Positions 14,753 through 22,297 of a DNA stretch of 24,602 nt are shown here, in pieces. The notes below the pieces were generated by a model, which saw nothing but the letters and a program-made list of their open reading frames with translations, was not told the origin of the DNA and ran no database searches. Made by a program: the position numbers and the translations under genes. Within the stretch, counting starts at the first letter, position 1. Each line of letters starts with the position of its first letter. The stretch comes from Patescibacteria group bacterium (GTDB lineage Bacteria; Patescibacteriota; Minisyncoccia; Phycocordibacterales; UBA6065): the NCBI GenBank assembly GCA_028866595.1, contig JAGWHV010000007.1:1-24602 (forward strand), read 5' to 3'.

Positions 14753-15772
14753 ATGAATACAGCACGGCAGGGCGGGTTCATAAAACACCTCACTTTTTTT
14801 GTCGTAGCGGCGTGCGTTCTGTTCATCGTATTCGCGGCCCTTGCGAAATACGTCGGTCCTGGAGCGGCGGGGAACCTCTCTTCTCTCACGAACGGCTCAT
14901 ATGCTGCACCGGGAGGAGGGTCGTCGGCGCCGGCGAGCGGCAACAATTCCCTTCTCGGTTTTCTCAACGATACGAGCGGCAGTTCATACGGATCGTCCGG
15001 GACATACGGGCAGACTGCAGACCTATCTAATATCGCTGTCGCGTTGCGCTCGCCGTATGCCGGCATGGTGACTCTCGGCACGGGCAATGCACCGTCGTCG
15101 TACCAGCCTTCGGATGAATACGTCACGCTGTCGAATGGCGGGCAGTCCTCGATTGATATCACAGGTTGGAAGCTCGGCAACTCGAAAGGCACGCGGCCGG
15201 TTCAGACTTCGGGCAATAATTACGTCTATCCTTCGGCAGAGACGGCGACGATAGGCCAAGGCACCGGTTTTCTCGATCCGTCCGACATATTCCGGACGGG
15301 CGATATCGTCCTCAAGCCAGGCGACACGGCTATCGTGACGACAGGCGGCCCATTCGTTTCCTATCCTTATAAGATAAGCACAAGCTTCCGCGAGAACGAA
15401 TGCGATGGATATCTCCGCAATTATCCATTTGATCCGCAACTCAATCAGAATTGCCCGGCGCCGACGGCCGATCCTTCTATACATACGGTGACGCAGGAAT
15501 GCTTTGACTATATCCAGTCGCTCAATAGCTGCGAGGACCCGTACAAATACGATAAGTCGAACTTCGATCTTCAAACCACCCAATGCCAGGATTTCATGGC
15601 GGCGCGTTTCAGCTATTCGAGCTGTGTGGCGATACACGGCGATGATCCTGATTTTTCAGAGAATCGCTGGCGCATATTCCTCGGTCGGAGCATGGAGATG
15701 TGGGCGAGTCAGAACGAAACGATCACGCTTTACGACTCGAGGGGCTTGATAGTCGACAGGATCAGTTATTAA
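14753..15772 (+). CDS. Exported lamin-tail-domain (LTD) protein with Cys-rich insert
   Basis: The 339-residue protein begins with a basic stretch and one membrane helix (about 11-33, LTFFVVAACVLFIVFAALA). A Gly/Ser-rich linker follows to about residue 90. An LTD beta-sandwich then begins (DEYVTLSNGGQSSIDITGWKL) and resumes at the C-terminus (ETITLYDSRGLIVDRISY). Between these parts lies an insert of about 90 residues with six Cys, which could form three disulfides outside the membrane. LTDs mediate binding in extracellular proteins of many bacteria, but the ligand here is unknown. The frame is open to 14705; ATG 14753 was chosen for the membrane-anchor start and the promoter next to it. A second LTD gene follows directly. 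Confidence 0.85.
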   Translation: MNTARQGGFIKHLTFFVVAACVLFIVFAALAKYVGPGAAGNLSSLTNGSYAAPGGGSSAPASGNNSLLGFLNDTSGSSYGSSGTYGQTADLSNIAVALRSPYAGMVTLGTGNAPSSYQPSDEYVTLSNGGQSSIDITGWKLGNSKGTRPVQTSGNNYVYPSAETATIGQGTGFLDPSDIFRTGDIVLKPGDTAIVTTGGPFVSYPYKISTSFRENECDGYLRNYPFDPQLNQNCPAPTADPSIHTVTQECFDYIQSLNSCEDPYKYDKSNFDLQTTQCQDFMAARFSYSSCVAIHGDDPDFSENRWRIFLGRSMEMWASQNETITLYDSRGLIVDRISY

Positions 15773-15830
15773 ATCGAGTTTTAAAGCATTCTTCGGCGTC
15801 TCTTTATCGCTGACTTGAGATGATGGCCTC

Positions 15831-16637
15831 ATGAAGAGGACCATCATCTTTTTTATTTCTACAATGGCGGTCGCGTTCGGCGCCGCTGCTTTTTCCTGGG
15901 ATTTTTTAATGCCGGTATATGCCTTTGCCGCGCAGAGCGTTTCGATCACTGAGATCATGTACGATCCTCCGGGAGCGAATACCGGCCATCAATGGATAGA
16001 GGTCCTCAACTCGACCGATTCGAGCATCGACCTGACGTCCTGGAAACTCGTCGTAGCGGGCAAGGCTCACGAAATAAAGGCGTCCGATTCGGGGAATGGG
16101 CTCCCTGCCGGAAGCTATGGGATCATCGCTGAGGACGCGGAGAGATTTCTTATGGACCACCAGGGATTCACGGGAAGTCTTTTCCACAGTTCGTTCGATT
16201 TGACGCGGACAGGTGGCGTTCTGGCGCTCCGCCAATCTGACGGTTCCGACGGCGATTCGGTCATGTATCAGGGTAGCCGCGGCGGCCGGGCCGGCCAAGA
16301 TTCTCTTCAGAAGACCGATTCCGGGTCGTGGGAGGTAGCATCGCCGACACCGGGAACATCTCTCTCGGGTGCGACGCATATACCGATCGAGATAGACGCT
16401 CCCGATCCTTCGCCGCCTATGTCGCTTACGCCGCCGGCAGAGATCGCTTCTAGTCCGCCGGCGCTCGCTTTGTCTTCCGCCGCTGCCCCGGTGGTCTCGC
16501 AGCCGAAAAAGACGGACGCATTGCAGCCACATCGTCCCGTGTCGACGCCCGCGAGCACGACATTCATAGAGGTCGCTCCTCAAAAGAGCGTTATTGCTTC
16601 CGTCCTCGACTTCTTTATAGGTTTTTTCAAAAAATGA
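15831..16637 (+). CDS. Secreted lamin-tail-domain (LTD) protein
   Basis: The 268-residue protein has a signal peptide (MKRTIIFFISTMAVAFGAAAF..., residues 1-34, ending AFA) and then an LTD at about 36-150. The LTD's start is the classic VSITEIMYDPPGANTGHQWIE (short form: SITEIMYDPPG), followed by SSIDLTSWKLV and later GGVLALRQSDG. Residues 165-250 are rich in Pro, Ala and Ser, like a wall-spanning stalk. The last 16 residues are hydrophobic and end in Lys (VLDFFIGFFKK). A weak -10-like GATGAT (15819-15824) lies 6 bases before the ATG, the same geometry as at neighbouring genes. It is probably displayed at the cell surface. Confidence 0.83.
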   Translation: MKRTIIFFISTMAVAFGAAAFSWDFLMPVYAFAAQSVSITEIMYDPPGANTGHQWIEVLNSTDSSIDLTSWKLVVAGKAHEIKASDSGNGLPAGSYGIIAEDAERFLMDHQGFTGSLFHSSFDLTRTGGVLALRQSDGSDGDSVMYQGSRGGRAGQDSLQKTDSGSWEVASPTPGTSLSGATHIPIEIDAPDPSPPMSLTPPAEIASSPPALALSSAAAPVVSQPKKTDALQPHRPVSTPASTTFIEVAPQKSVIASVLDFFIGFFKK

Positions 16638-16643
16638 TATTAT
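16635..16643 (+). promoter_or_regulatory. Extended -10 promoter of the tiny membrane protein, leaderless type
   Basis: TGA plus TATTAT (16638-16643) makes an extended -10 element that overlaps the stop codon of the second LTD gene. ATG 16650 begins 6 bases later. Confidence 0.5.
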
Positions 16644-16649
16644 GACCGC

Positions 16650-16781
16650 ATGTTCGACAAGACTTTCTTCAAACTCGCCCTCGGTTTCTTGGCCATCATC
16701 GTCATCGCCCTCGGCGCGCTCTATGTCGCTGGCAGGATCGAGAGCCCGGCGGCTACGCCACAGGACCTCATGGCTCGTTGA
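16650..16781 (+). CDS. Small single-pass membrane protein (43 residues)
   Basis: The short frame encodes Met-Phe-Asp-Lys, a hydrophobic helix (about residues 8-27, LALGFLAIIVIALGALYVAG) and a polar tail ending in QDLMAR. A Lys on the inside and one membrane span make a plausible small exported or anchored protein. Support comes from the extended -10 box exactly 6 bases upstream and the same C-rich third-base pattern as real genes here. It overlaps the start of the lipase gene in another frame. It could instead be the broken front of a formerly longer gene. I do not recognise a family. Confidence 0.55.
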   Translation: MFDKTFFKLALGFLAIIVIALGALYVAGRIESPAATPQDLMAR

Positions 16782-19776
16782 CTCTGATATCGGGCCAGCT
16801 CTTTTGGCCTTGTGCGGGATCTTTTTCGCTTCCCTTCTGCTCGTTGGGCCGTCCGTGGCAGCGGCGGCGACGATCATCACGGATAGTGTAGCAACGGACA
16901 CGGTCTGGACCAAAGAGGCGAGCCCGTATCTTATTCCTGCCGGGATCTCCGTATTACCTGGGGCGACTCTCGTCCTTGATCCAGGCGTCGTTATCAAGCT
17001 CGACAAGGTGAGCGATTTCGAAGTAAACGGCACGCTCATCGCGAGCGGCACAGCCGCCGATCCAGTAGTCATAACATCGATCAACGACGATAGCGCCGGG
17101 GGAGACACTGGCGGATATGCTGCCACGTTTCCTACGATACCGGCGGGACCTGTAGTGACTGGGTCGAGAGCGGGGAACGACCTTTCTCTTGGCCTAAGCG
17201 ACGGATCTCACGTCGTTTATTATACGTGGGTCAGCAGTCTCGGCGTAGGCGGTGACGGATATCTGGACGCTCCCTCCCTTGCTCTGCCACAACTCGCAGG
17301 CTCGAATGTCGAGGCGCTCATCACCTCATCGCAGATAGACGGCTCATGTCTGGGGTCGATATATACAGGGAATATCGATGCAGACCTCGCTTGCGCTCTC
17401 CGTTTCGCTGCTTCGAACGGCATCCCTGTTCTTCGGTACGAGCATGTTTCTCCAAGCCCTGGCGACTGGCGATGGCCTATCCATTTCGCGGCGGGGTCTC
17501 AAGGGTTCCTTTCTCACGTCGTATTCAGGTATGGCGGCTACCATGATTGCACGAATGGCTGCATCGACAGGCCGATGCTCTCAGCGGAGCACGCGAATAT
17601 AGAGATATCTGACGCGACGTTCTCCGATGGCCAGTCGGCCGCCGTGGATCTCGGTTCGGGAGCCCAGGTAGATGTGACCAATTCCGCTTTTTCCGGTTTC
17701 GGCGTCGCCTTGCGCCTGGACGGAGGGAGATTAACCGTTCGAAATTCTGCTTTCGACAACCTGTCTATCGGGACATACGTCTCGGTCGATGCCTCGACGT
17801 CTGTCGATGCCGTAGGGAACTGGTGGGGAGACCCGACGGGACCGAAAGACTCTTTCGGTCTATCGGGAGCCGGCGCAGAGTCTGATGCGGCCACGAATGT
17901 GCCGTGGCTCTTCGCGAAGCCGTTTGCCGGTGCCACGTCGACCGTGCCCGTTTGGTTTCTCGCTCCTGGGCCGATGATTGATAGCTCGACGGGTACATCG
18001 AGCACTCCCGCTGCGCCTACTACGGCCGCTACCGCTACCGATCCCGTCATCATAGTCCCAGGCATCCTAGGATCGATCGAGTACGGCGGCAGATGGGTCC
18101 TTGACCCTATCTTGCATACGTACGACGACCTCGTCGACACGTTTCTTGCTAATGGATACGTGGCGAGCTCGACGCTCTTCACATTTCCATATGATTGGCG
18201 GTTGCCGAACGAGGAGACGGCCCAACTTCTCAAAGCGAAGATCGACGGAGTAAAGATCGCATGTGGGTGCGAAAAGGTCGATGTCATCGCTCACTCGATG
18301 GGCGGTCTCGTCGTCCGCGCTTATGCGCAGTCTCCTGATTATGCCGGTGATATTAACAAAGTCGTCTTTCTCGGCACGCCTCATCACGGTGCTCCCGAAG
18401 CGTATCTCGCCGCGGAGGGCGGTCAATTCGGTTCGAGTTTGTCCGACGCTCTACTCAAGGCCTTATTCACTCTCTATGCTCGCGAACAAGGCTATTCTGA
18501 TGCCTTCTATTACATAAAAGATCGTCCGGTCGCTTCTGTTCCGGAGCTCTTACCTATATATGATTATCTGAAAGTCGCGTCGACGAGCGCCATGGAGCAT
18601 TATCCGGCGGGATATCCGGCGAACTCGTTTCTCTTGGACCTCGACCAAGGGCTTTCGCCGCTGCTTTCTTCAGGGATCAACTTGATGAATATCATAGGCG
18701 ACGAGGGGACCGACACGATCTCGGCGATAGATGTAGGCGCGCACGGATATTTCGGTAAATGGACGAATGGCCAGCCGACTGCGCTTGAATATGGGGCGGG
18801 GGACGGGACAGTCCCTCTTGAAAGCGCGGCCATAGCGAGCTCAACGGATACGACGATCGTTTCTCGGCATATCGAGCTTCCGGGGTTGGCAGAAGGCGCC
18901 GCTTTCAAATTCCTGACAGGGAAAGAAGCAACGACAACGATTCACCGCTCTTTGCCGCAAAAAATCCTGTTCGCTGCTATGCATTCGCCTGCCCGGATCG
19001 AGGTCATTGCTCCTGACGGCAGTCGTGTAGGCTGGGACTCGACAACGCAGAGCGCGGTCGACGGCATACCCGGCGCCTTCTATTCAGAGGGTCAGGAAGG
19101 TCTCGAGTATGCGATCGTTCCAGATCCTGCCGATGGTGAATACAGGTTCGAAGCCGATGGAACGGATAATGGCAGCTACACGATGGAGGTACGCAATATA
19201 TCCGAAGCGACTACGACCATATCCACTTACAGCGGTACGATTTCGACTGATCAGAGCATCGATTTGACCGCTACGGTCTCATCAACCACGATATCGAGCA
19301 TCAAGATATATAAAGCGCCCAAGCCGCCGGCTATCACTACCACTATATCCGGTTCTGACATACATCAAAGCGTTTCGTCGTCTGCAGGTAGCGCTTCGGT
19401 TAGTGGGCCCAGCATGCATACCGCTGCCGCCCCTATCATTTCGGCGCCTCCGGCGTTCGCGATCACTCTCACTGACACCTCTCCTGCTGGGCCCGTTTCT
19501 CCGACCGCGCCACTGTCGAGTTCTACTGTCGCGCCATCGACCCTGCTCCCGTCGCGGTCAGATTCCATCATGATCGATATATCGAGCGCGTCTCGAGATG
19601 GGCGATCGCTGCGACCCTTGCCGCCTCGCAGTCGATTGAGATCTGCGTCCTCGACAGCGACATCGTCGGCGACTTCGACCGTATCGACGCGCTCGCTTGC
19701 CTTCGTTTATGTCTCGCTCTCGCGTTTTTTCGGGTGGCTCGGAGGGATATTCGCCCGTCTCATGGGTAAAGGATGA
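16723..19776 (+). CDS. Exported beta-helix plus LCAT-like lipase/acyltransferase
   Basis: Large extracellular protein, about 1017 residues from this start. A signal segment (GIFFASLLLVGPSVAAA) lies at about residues 31-50. A right-handed beta-helix follows to about 390, with the family motif NWWGDPTGP near 366. The next domain is an alpha/beta hydrolase of the lecithin:cholesterol acyltransferase type. It begins at DPVIIVPGILGS (about 443); the nucleophile is Ser525 in AHSMGG, with likely Asp694 (GAGDGTVP) and His716 (SRHIELPG). A beta-sandwich, a Ser/Pro/Thr stalk and a hydrophobic-basic end (FFGWLGGIFARLMGKG) complete it. Relatives hydrolyse or transfer acyl chains of phospholipids. The start is uncertain: ATG 16723 overlaps the small membrane protein, and TTG 16804 or 16810 are alternatives. 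The frame extends to 16642, but that part shadows the small gene. Confidence 0.82.
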   Translation: MSLAGSRARRLRHRTSWLVDSDIGPALLALCGIFFASLLLVGPSVAAAATIITDSVATDTVWTKEASPYLIPAGISVLPGATLVLDPGVVIKLDKVSDFEVNGTLIASGTAADPVVITSINDDSAGGDTGGYAATFPTIPAGPVVTGSRAGNDLSLGLSDGSHVVYYTWVSSLGVGGDGYLDAPSLALPQLAGSNVEALITSSQIDGSCLGSIYTGNIDADLACALRFAASNGIPVLRYEHVSPSPGDWRWPIHFAAGSQGFLSHVVFRYGGYHDCTNGCIDRPMLSAEHANIEISDATFSDGQSAAVDLGSGAQVDVTNSAFSGFGVALRLDGGRLTVRNSAFDNLSIGTYVSVDASTSVDAVGNWWGDPTGPKDSFGLSGAGAESDAATNVPWLFAKPFAGATSTVPVWFLAPGPMIDSSTGTSSTPAAPTTAATATDPVIIVPGILGSIEYGGRWVLDPILHTYDDLVDTFLANGYVASSTLFTFPYDWRLPNEETAQLLKAKIDGVKIACGCEKVDVIAHSMGGLVVRAYAQSPDYAGDINKVVFLGTPHHGAPEAYLAAEGGQFGSSLSDALLKALFTLYAREQGYSDAFYYIKDRPVASVPELLPIYDYLKVASTSAMEHYPAGYPANSFLLDLDQGLSPLLSSGINLMNIIGDEGTDTISAIDVGAHGYFGKWTNGQPTALEYGAGDGTVPLESAAIASSTDTTIVSRHIELPGLAEGAAFKFLTGKEATTTIHRSLPQKILFAAMHSPARIEVIAPDGSRVGWDSTTQSAVDGIPGAFYSEGQEGLEYAIVPDPADGEYRFEADGTDNGSYTMEVRNISEATTTISTYSGTISTDQSIDLTATVSSTTISSIKIYKAPKPPAITTTISGSDIHQSVSSSAGSASVSGPSMHTAAAPIISAPPAFAITLTDTSPAGPVSPTAPLSSSTVAPSTLLPSRSDSIMIDISSASRDGRSLRPLPPRSRLRSASSTATSSATSTVSTRSLAFVYVSLSRFFGWLGGIFARLMGKG

Positions 19777-19782
19777 TACAAT
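19774..19782 (+). promoter_or_regulatory. Extended -10 promoter of the S41-like gene
   Basis: TGA plus TACAAT (19777-19782) overlaps the stop codon of the lipase gene. ATG 19793 starts 10 bases after the box, so the leader would be only a few bases. Confidence 0.5.
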
Positions 19783-19792
19783 ATGTGGCGCT

Positions 19793-21109
19793 ATGAGGAA
19801 CTCGACGAAGAAGTGGCTCTCGCTTGCTCTCGCTGCTCTCGTTATCGGCGGAGGCCTCTACTACTTTTCAGTAGAAGGAGCTGCTACGCCAGTCGTCTCC
19901 TACAAGACTCCCCAAGAGAGCAGGGACATATATGTTCGCTTTGTCATGGAAGCGTACGACACGATCCGCCAAGACTTTTGGGCTTCTACGACGGATGCCG
20001 CGATGGCGGACTATTTTCAATCATCGCTCCAGAAAGCCTTGAATACGCCAGTCGTGCCGGTCCTTTCGACGGATGATCGCGCAGGTACGGCCGCTATGCT
20101 CGAGGACGCGTTCGGCCAAGCGACGTCCTCGGCGGCCGAGAAACAGCTCGCTCTCAACACCCTTATCGTCGCGCTCTATGATCTGCCGCCCGTCGGTCAT
20201 GGCGAACTGCTCTCGGCGAAGCAGGAGACGTCCTTTCGCCAGAATGTGAGCAATGTGAACCCAACAAAGGATCTCTACCAAACGCTCGGTCTCGCCGATG
20301 GCGCGAGCTCGACCGCCGTCGATGAGGCCTATGCCGCCGAGGCTCGCGCTCTCGCCGCTTCGACGACGGCGGATGCCAAGGCCGCTCTCGCCCAGGCAGC
20401 GTACGCCAAACGAGTGCTCGATGATCCGAATACCAAAAACCTCTATGACACTGCCAAGGTCGAACCGACGATATCTACGCGTATCATCGGCCACACTCTC
20501 TATATCGGCATGAGCAAGATCGCTCCGACGACGATACTCGAGTTCGGCGATGCCGTTCTCGCCGCCTCGACGACGCCCCTCGATAGCATGATCATCGATC
20601 TGCGCGGCAATCTCGGTGGCGCCCTCGACTTTGCCACGGAGTTCCTCGGTCTTTTCATCGGGCCCAATCAGTATGCTTACGATCTCTACCATCAGGGTGA
20701 ATATGATCCGCAGAGGACGGACGAGCCGCTTTTTCCGGAGCTTGGGCGATACAAAGAGATCGCCATACTCACCGATGGCATGACCCAATCGACGGCCGAG
20801 CTCACCGCATCAGAGATGAAGCGCTTCAAGCTCGCGACTTTGATAGGGCAGACGACGCGCGGCTGGGGCACCGTCGAGAATACGTTTCCTCTCTCGACCG
20901 CTATAGACCCGACTGAATCGTATTCGATGCTCCTCGTCCACAGCCTGACGCTCGGAACGGATAATCAGCCGATACAGGACAATGGCGTGTCGCCCGACGT
21001 GAGCGTGAGCGACTCTCGCTGGAAATCCGAACTCTTGAAGCATTTCAGCTCGCCTGGCATGGTCACGGCGATAGAGCAAGCTCTCTCCGCTCCGCCTATT
21101 GCGCCATAA
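19793..21109 (+). CDS. S41 (C-terminal processing) protease-like membrane protein
   Basis: The 438-residue protein has an N-terminal membrane anchor (about 7-25, WLSLALAALVIGGGLYYF). The S41 core covers about 225-410: MIIDLRGNLGG, then TQSTAELTASEM with the expected nucleophile Ser333. The catalytic Lys should come 25 residues later, as between Ser and Lys in E. coli Prc, but that position is Trp358 (TRGWGTVENTF). The dyad therefore looks broken unless another residue serves. Residues 161-219 resemble a J domain (LYQTLGLADGASS ... AYAKRVLDDPNTKNLYD) but lack the HPD motif and sit where a PDZ domain is often found. ATG 19793 was chosen over upstream frame because it gives the anchor and follows an extended -10 box. 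It may be a folding or binding factor at the outer membrane face rather than a protease. Confidence 0.8.
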   Translation: MRNSTKKWLSLALAALVIGGGLYYFSVEGAATPVVSYKTPQESRDIYVRFVMEAYDTIRQDFWASTTDAAMADYFQSSLQKALNTPVVPVLSTDDRAGTAAMLEDAFGQATSSAAEKQLALNTLIVALYDLPPVGHGELLSAKQETSFRQNVSNVNPTKDLYQTLGLADGASSTAVDEAYAAEARALAASTTADAKAALAQAAYAKRVLDDPNTKNLYDTAKVEPTISTRIIGHTLYIGMSKIAPTTILEFGDAVLAASTTPLDSMIIDLRGNLGGALDFATEFLGLFIGPNQYAYDLYHQGEYDPQRTDEPLFPELGRYKEIAILTDGMTQSTAELTASEMKRFKLATLIGQTTRGWGTVENTFPLSTAIDPTESYSMLLVHSLTLGTDNQPIQDNGVSPDVSVSDSRWKSELLKHFSSPGMVTAIEQALSAPPIAP

Positions 21110-21127
21110 CCCTAGATTTGCTAGTCT
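21099..21127 (+). promoter_or_regulatory. Possible promoter of rplJ-rplL
   Basis: TTGCGC (21099-21104) and TAGTCT (21122-21127) are 17 bases apart, and TGC before the -10 makes it an extended type. The -10 match is only fair. Confidence 0.35.
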
Positions 21128-21133
21128 CTATCT

Positions 21134-21274
21134 CGAAAGGCCAGAGAAAGCGCGGCGGCTCGCAATGTGGCGCCCAGGCGCCATGGAGCCATAATCCTCC
21201 AAGGACAAGCCCGCTGAGGTCGAAAACTCTCCGTTTCGCCTTTCACCATTATCAAAGGCTAGTTTCGTCATTAC
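21134..21274 (+). promoter_or_regulatory. rplJ leader, probable L10-binding autoregulatory RNA
   Basis: The 165-bp gap before rplJ holds a hairpin: GGCTC/GAGCC (21157-21161 with 21186-21190), an uneven internal loop (6 bases against 2), then TGGCGC/GCGCCA (21168-21173 with 21178-21183) with loop CCAG. Many bacteria carry an L10 leader here that binds the L10-L12 complex through a bent helix, and an uneven internal loop fits that. Identity is inferred mostly from position. AAGGACAA occurs at 21201-21208. Confidence 0.45.
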
Positions 21275-21811
21275 ATGCCAATTACGAGAGACCAGAAAAA
21301 GGAGCTAATCAAGAAGCTCGAGACGGTCTTCAAGGATTCGAAAGGCGTGGTCTTCGTGGGCTTCAAAGGCCTCAAAGTGAACGATGCGAACAAGATGCGC
21401 ATGGGCTTTCGCGCCCAGGGCGTCGAGTACGTCGTCGCCAAGAAGACTCTCATGAGCCGCGCGCTCGAAGCGGCCGGCATCACCGGTGACAAACCTGATT
21501 TCGCGGCCGAGGTCGCCGTCGCGTATAGCGCCGACAACCTCACTCCGGCTCGCGAAGTCGGCGGCTTCCTCAAGAAGAACAAGGATATGCTCCAGATCAT
21601 CGGCGGCATATTCGACGGCACGTTCATCACCAAAGCCGACGTCGTCGCATACGCTTCGATCCCTGACAAGAAGACGCTCTATGCCCAAGTCGTCAATCTC
21701 TTCAATTCTCCTATCCAGCGCTTCGTCATCGCGACGAGCGAGATAGCCAAGAAGAAAGAGACGGCGGCAGGAGCGGCAGCTCCAGCAGCTGCCCCGGCTC
21801 CAGCAGTCTAG
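21275..21811 (+). CDS. rplJ: 50S ribosomal protein L10
   Basis: L10 forms the base of the ribosomal stalk and holds L7/L12 dimers. The 178-residue product has the family start (MPITRDQKKELI), the rRNA-binding domain with KGVVFVGFKGL and VVAKKTLMSRAL, and a C-terminal helix that binds L12 (residues 133-163, LYAQVVNLFNSPIQRFVIATSEI). An Ala/Pro tail ends the protein. It is followed by rplL after 24 bases, the universal pairing. No Shine-Dalgarno is present (TTTCGTCATTAC precedes the ATG). Confidence 0.96.
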   Translation: MPITRDQKKELIKKLETVFKDSKGVVFVGFKGLKVNDANKMRMGFRAQGVEYVVAKKTLMSRALEAAGITGDKPDFAAEVAVAYSADNLTPAREVGGFLKKNKDMLQIIGGIFDGTFITKADVVAYASIPDKKTLYAQVVNLFNSPIQRFVIATSEIAKKKETAAGAAAPAAAPAPAV

Positions 21812-21835
21812 ATTATCCATCATTAGAAAAAACAC

Positions 21836-22219
21836 ATGGCAGAAAACAGCACCACCCCAGCAAAGTTCAAGACCATCGTCGAGTCGCTCGAGACCATGTC
21901 GGTCCTCGATCTCCACGAGCTCGTCAAGCATCTTGAGGAGAAGTTCGGCGTATCCGCCCAGGCAGTAGCGGCAGCTCCAGCAGCGTCCGCGGCTCCAGCC
22001 GAGGAGAAATCGACGTTCACCGTCGAGCTCAAAGACGGCGGCGCTTCGAAGATAAGCGTCATCAAGGTCGTCAAAGAGGCCCTTGGCCTCGGCCTCAAAG
22101 AGGCGAAGGACCTCGTCGACGGCGCTCCGAAAGTTCTCAAGGAAGGCGTCAAGAAAGAAGATGCCGAAAAGCTCAAGAAAGACATCGAAGCAGCAGGCGG
22201 CAAAGTCGAGCTCAAGTAA
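21836..22219 (+). CDS. rplL: 50S ribosomal protein L7/L12
   Basis: L7/L12 is the flexible stalk protein that recruits translation GTPases. The 127-residue product has the N-terminal dimer domain (SVLDLHELVKHLEEKFGV), an Ala/Pro hinge (about 43-56) and the C-terminal domain with the factor-binding surface (SKISVIKVVKEALGLGLKEA, then DLVDGAPKVLKEGV). All key Lys, Gly and Val positions are present. The length is normal. It follows rplJ and ends in a terminator 21 bases later. There is no Shine-Dalgarno; the start is preceded by AAAAAACAC. Confidence 0.97.
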   Translation: MAENSTTPAKFKTIVESLETMSVLDLHELVKHLEEKFGVSAQAVAAAPAASAAPAEEKSTFTVELKDGGASKISVIKVVKEALGLGLKEAKDLVDGAPKVLKEGVKKEDAEKLKKDIEAAGGKVELK

Positions 22220-22240
22220 CCGTGTCTCGCGGCTGCTCGC

Positions 22241-22268
22241 GCAAAAATTCCCATTCGGGGATTTTTGC
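22241..22268 (+). terminator. Terminator after rplL
   Basis: A 12-bp stem (22241-22252 with 22257-22268) with one G-T wobble and loop ATTC. Five A pair with five T, closed by GC on the outside. Confidence 0.85.
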
Positions 22269-22277
22269 TTATAAAAA

Positions 22278-22297
22278 AGCCGACGCAGAGGTCGGCT
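22278..22297 (-). terminator. Terminator of the zinc-ribbon gene, overlapping its stop codon
   Basis: A 7-bp stem (22278-22284 with 22291-22297) and a 6-base loop are followed on the minus strand by a run of T. The TAG stop codon (22298-22296) overlaps the first stem arm. Confidence 0.75.

Noticed and set aside
16642..16722. Upstream extension of the lipase frame from ATG 16642
   Set aside because: The extension is Ser/Arg/Pro-rich and coincides with the membrane helix of the small protein in another frame, so it reads as a shadow.
15906..17126. 406-codon open frame on the minus strand
   Set aside because: Spans several real plus-strand genes and has no recognisable domain.
21118..21489. 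123-codon frame covering the rplJ leader
   Set aside because: It runs into rplJ in another frame and has no domain; the leader role explains the region better.
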